From Cervus elaphus (taxonomy: Eukaryota > Chordata > Mammalia > Artiodactyla > Cervidae), in the NCBI RefSeq assembly GCF_910594005.1, contig NC_057848.1, positions 136,038,155 to 136,102,154 on the forward strand: a stretch of DNA of 64,000 bases, read 5' to 3'. The notes under the pieces are model-generated. The model searched no databases, was not told where the DNA came from, and worked only from the letters and a program-made list of their open reading frames with translations. Position 1 is the stretch's first letter, and every line of letters starts with the position of its first letter. Below are positions 61,346-64,000 of the stretch, piece by piece. The position numbers and the translations under genes were made by a program.

Positions 61346-61869
61346 ACATGCTATATACACAAGGAGCAGCATCCAGAAACCTTCCAAAAGGGGGAGGGAA
61401 AGGAGGCAATAAATCTCCCCTAGAAAGCTTCACGTTCCTGGCTGCAGATGTGCACAGCATATAATTTTTTGGCTGTGCAGTTCAGGGACCTGCCAAAAGT
61501 CTCAGCTTCAACCAACTTCTATGAAGGCTGAAGGAGATGTTGGGAGAATGCTCACAAATGATAAAAGAAGGGCTGAGCCAGAGGATATGCGTCCAGAACC
61601 CATTATTTGCTGAGGGGAAGGTGTTAGTTTATAGATTTTTATCGCAAGGACATCTGCAGCTTCTCAGCTTTATGGAACACACACAGTTGCAGGAATGCCC
61701 CCTCCAGCCTCAAGCCACATCTGTCTTCAGAAGTGCGCCCTGCCGACTATCCCCATTGTGTGTGGATTGGGAGATGACTGATCCAGTTTGCCAGGGACAG
61801 TTTCAGTTTATTCCTGAGGTTCTGTCACTTCAACCAGTTAGCAATCCATTCACTCTCAAAAGTGTCTCC
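61346..61869. other. unique sequence; 113-codon frame not supported
   Basis: The plus frame 61537-61878 (113 codons) has no recognisable domain and no splice-site context. I see no repeat. An identical 14-base stretch, CTTTCCAAAAGGGG/CTTCCAAAAGGGGG, appears at about 61286 and 61381. Confidence 0.35.
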
Positions 61870-61884
61870 ATGATCTAGTGGTTT

Positions 61885-62790
61885 GGGGGGAACTGTTTGC
61901 CAGTATCTAAAGCTGAAGAAACACACACCTCTTGTCCAGCAATTCCACTCTTATGTGTCTACCTAACAGAAATGCACGCTTATGTTCACTGAAGAGCCAC
62001 TACAAGAATATTCATGATAGGGGATACCCTGGTGGCTCAGTGGTAAAGAATCTGCCTGCCAGTGCAGGAGACATAGGTTCGATCCCTGGTCCAGAAATAT
62101 CCCACATACTGCAGAGCCACTAAGCCCGTGTGCCACAACTCTTGAGCCTGTACTCTAGATCCTGGGAGCTGCAACTACTGAGCCCATGTGCTGCAACTAT
62201 TGAAGCCCATGTGCTCTAGGGTCCATGTTCCACATAAGAGAAGCCACCACAGTGAGAAGGCTGCATACTGCAGTGAGAAGCCTGCACACCATGATGAGAG
62301 AGTAGCTCCTATATGCCACAACTAGAGAAAAGCCAGCACAGCAATGAAGACTCAGCACAACCAAAAATAAATACATAGATAAAATTTTAAAAAGAATATT
62401 TGTATGGTCAAGGACTAGAAACAATTCAAATGCCTATCAATAGGAGAAGAGATATTAATAAATGAAGCATGTTATATTCACACAACAGAACACTATAGAG
62501 CAGAAAGAATGAACAAATGGCAACTAAGTGCAACAATATGGATGAATCTCACAAGCACAATCTTGAATGAAAGAAGTCAGACACAAAAGGTACATGTTCA
62601 CACGATTCCATTCATACAGAGTTCAGAAACAAGCAAAGCTAATCTATGCTACTGGAAGTCAGGATGACCTTGATTGGTATAGTTAGTGAAAAGAAGAGAA
62701 TACAAGGGGGCTTCTAGAACGCTGGTCATGTTGTTTCTTGATCTGGGAACTGGTTGGACAGTTGTGTTGAATTTGTAAAAAACAAAATAC
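61885..62790 (+). mobile_element. L1M-type LINE 3' end, split by a CHR
   Basis: Left piece 61885-62021: CTTGTCCAGCAATTCCACTCTTATG, AGAAATGCACGCTTATGTTC. Right piece 62392-62790: CTAGAAACAATTCAAATGCCTATCAATAGG, AACACTATAGAGCAG, GAAAGAAGTCAGACACAAAAGG, ACGATTCCATTCATACAG. The same region of L1 is at 783-1615. Confidence 0.85.
62004..62400 (+). mobile_element. CHR-1-type long SINE in L1M, with duplication
   Basis: Box A TGGCTCAGTGG (62033-62043), perfect box B GGTTCGATCC (62076-62085), then tandem 'gcaactactgagcccatgtgc' units (62101-62215), AGAGAAGCCACCACAGTGAG, GAGTAGCTCC, and a tail CAAAAATAAATACATAG. About 370 bp. AAGAATATT at 62004-62012 is repeated at 62392-62400. Confidence 0.95.
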
Positions 62791-63112
62791 AAACCAAAAA
62801 AACCATTAAGCTTTACATGTGATTTGTGTGCTTTTCTGTATGTCTATCTCAGTTGGGCAAGAAGAGAAAATAATATGGCCTCCTACCCATGACTCACACA
62901 CCATCCCTTGACTTCACCCATTTTCCACCTGCATTATTGGTTCTGCTCAAGTTTGAGACCTGTAGCCCTGCTTGGGCAGTTTCCTTCTCTGGTGTACACC
63001 TTTCTTCCTGTCTTAAGAATAGCCTCATTAGCATCTTCCAGTGATGCTGCCCCCACCTCACTTGGTCAGAGCTTCATTGGTATGCTGCATTCAGGCATTT
63101 ATGTGTGTTCAT
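62791..63112. other. unique sequence
   Basis: No repeat or exon is recognised. The frame 62908-63135 ends inside a SINE. Confidence 0.4.
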
Positions 63113-63345
63113 TTCTTTCCTTTGTTGTTGTTTAGTCACTAAGTCATGTCTGACTCTGCTTGGGACCCAATGAACTGTAGCCTGCCAGGCTCCTCTGTCT
63201 ATGGGATTTCCCAGGCAAGAATACTAGAGTGGGTTGCCATTTCATTCTCCAGGGGATCTTCATGACTCAGAGATCAAATCCATGTCTCCTGTACTGGCAG
63301 GTGGATTCTTTACCACTGAGCCACAGGGAAGCCTTCTCTTTCCTT
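63113..63345 (-). mobile_element. Bov-tA SINE, reversed, with duplication
   Basis: TTTGTTGTTGTTTAGTCACTAAGTC, GGACCCAATGAACTGTAGCC, CCAGGCAAGAATACTAGAGTGG, GATCTTCATGACTCAGAG, GGCAGGTGGATTCTTTACCACTGAGCC. Flanks TTCTTTCCTT (63113-63122) and TTCTCTTTCCTT (63334-63345) are the likely duplication. Confidence 0.95.
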
Positions 63346-63352
63346 AACTGGC

Positions 63353-63685
63353 TGCTATAGACTAAATGTTTATGTTGCCCTCAAATTCATATCTTGAAGT
63401 CCCAAACCCCAATGTGATGGCATTTGGAAGTGGAGCCTTTGGGAGGGGATTAGGTGTAGATGAGGTCATGAGGGTGGGGCCCCATCATGATGGGATTAGT
63501 GCCCTTATAAGGAGATGAATGGGCCAGAGCTCTCTGTTTACCAGGAAAAAAGTGTTTCCCAAGAACCAGACCGTGCTGCTATACTGATCTCACACTTCCA
63601 GCCTCCAGAACCATGAGAAATTAATGTTTGTTGTTTAAGCCACCCAGTCTGTGGTAACTTATAGCACCCTGAACTGACTAAGGTA
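63353..63685 (+). mobile_element. MLT1A/B-type MaLR solo LTR
   Basis: TGCTATAGACTAAATGTTTATG, TCAAATTCATATCTTGAAGTCCC, AATGTGATGGCATTTGGAAGTGGAGCC, TTAGGTGTAGATGAGGTCATGAGGGTGGGGCCCC, GATGGGATTAGTGCCCTTATAAGG, CTTCCAGCCTCCAGAACCATGAGAAATTAATG and TTTAAGCCACCCAGTCTGTGG are all present. The part between about 63520 and 63545 is deleted relative to the usual length. The best-preserved LTR in the window. Confidence 0.93.
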
Positions 63686-64000
63686 CTTGTCAAATTAAAG
63701 ATGCCCCACATTTCAACTTCTTCCTCATGGAACATCCAAGACAGTCTTTTCTGGATCAGTCCTAGTTCATTAACCTTCTTTGACATGCAAAAACCTAAGG
63801 GAAACAAATGTGTTCCGGTAAGCACATGACTTTGGCTCAGTCCTTGGATGGAAAAGGCTTTCTGAATGTCTTCAATTCCCAAGCACAGATATCTTGCCAA
63901 TTTGAGTCTTCCAGAACCTAAACAGTGGTTTATTCAACCACCTCAGGCAAGCCAGCATTGGCAGAGAGGTGTTCTGGCCCCTCCCCTACCCCTTGGCTCA
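63686..64000. other. unique sequence, no gene seen
   Basis: No repeat is recognised. The minus frame 63538-63900 starts in unique DNA and ends inside the MLT1 LTR, so it is not a gene. Confidence 0.45.

Overview
This window is ordinary ruminant (bovid or deer-type) nuclear DNA with no protein-coding gene that I can support. The diagnosis rests on the repeats. I count about 19 copies of the ruminant tRNA/BovB-derived SINEs (Bov-tA and the Bov-A2 dimer), about 10 cetartiodactyl CHR-type tRNA SINEs, one BovB LINE 3' end and two ruminant-type L1 3' UTR insertions. Beneath these lies an older mammalian layer of MIR, L2, L1M, MLT1/MLT2-type LTRs and a Tigger-like DNA transposon. The repeats do not separate cattle, sheep, goat and deer. 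Family names were assigned by eye from remembered consensus features, not by a search.

Layout. 1-8.6 kb: Bov-A2 dimer at the left edge, an L1M tail split by a Bov-tA, MIR and MLT1 relics, then Bov-tA, CHR and Bov-tA between 6.2 and 7.4 kb. 8.63-9.45 kb: one pentanucleotide satellite tract cut into four pieces by a BovB end and two Bov-tAs. 9.5-24 kb: mostly unique sequence with L2, MIR, MLT1, purine-rich tracts and three CHR SINEs. 24.2-24.6 kb: the best candidate conserved regulatory element. 25-37 kb: MIR, L2 and LTR relics, an L1 3' end at 35.4 kb and a full-length MLT2-type LTR at 36.6 kb. 37.2-37.9 kb: a CHR, then a longer CHR carrying a nested Bov-tA. 39.1-47 kb: a second copy of an LTR segment also present at 29.9 kb, MIR, a (TG)n microsatellite, and an LTR with an expanded TA/TG tract. 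48.3-50.2 kb: an unusually long L2 carrying younger insertions. 52.0-52.5 kb: a Tigger-like deletion derivative. 54.2 kb: a 17-bp perfect inverted repeat of forkhead-like sites. 56.65-56.95 kb: a 5'-inverted (twin-primed) L1 with a 16-bp target duplication. 57.3-64 kb: more Bov-tA and LTR relics, a candidate regulatory element near 61.2 kb, a second L1M split by a CHR, and an MLT1 LTR.

No exon, tRNA gene, rRNA or CRISPR array is supported, and no CpG island is evident by eye. The open reading frames present are 60-192 codons and largely fall inside SINEs, LTRs or unique DNA without codon structure. If the window has a function, it is most likely regulatory: several AT-rich, repeat-free stretches contain clusters of homeodomain-, POU/octamer-, forkhead- and RUNX-like sites. 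That is inference from base composition and motifs only; a cross-species alignment would decide it.
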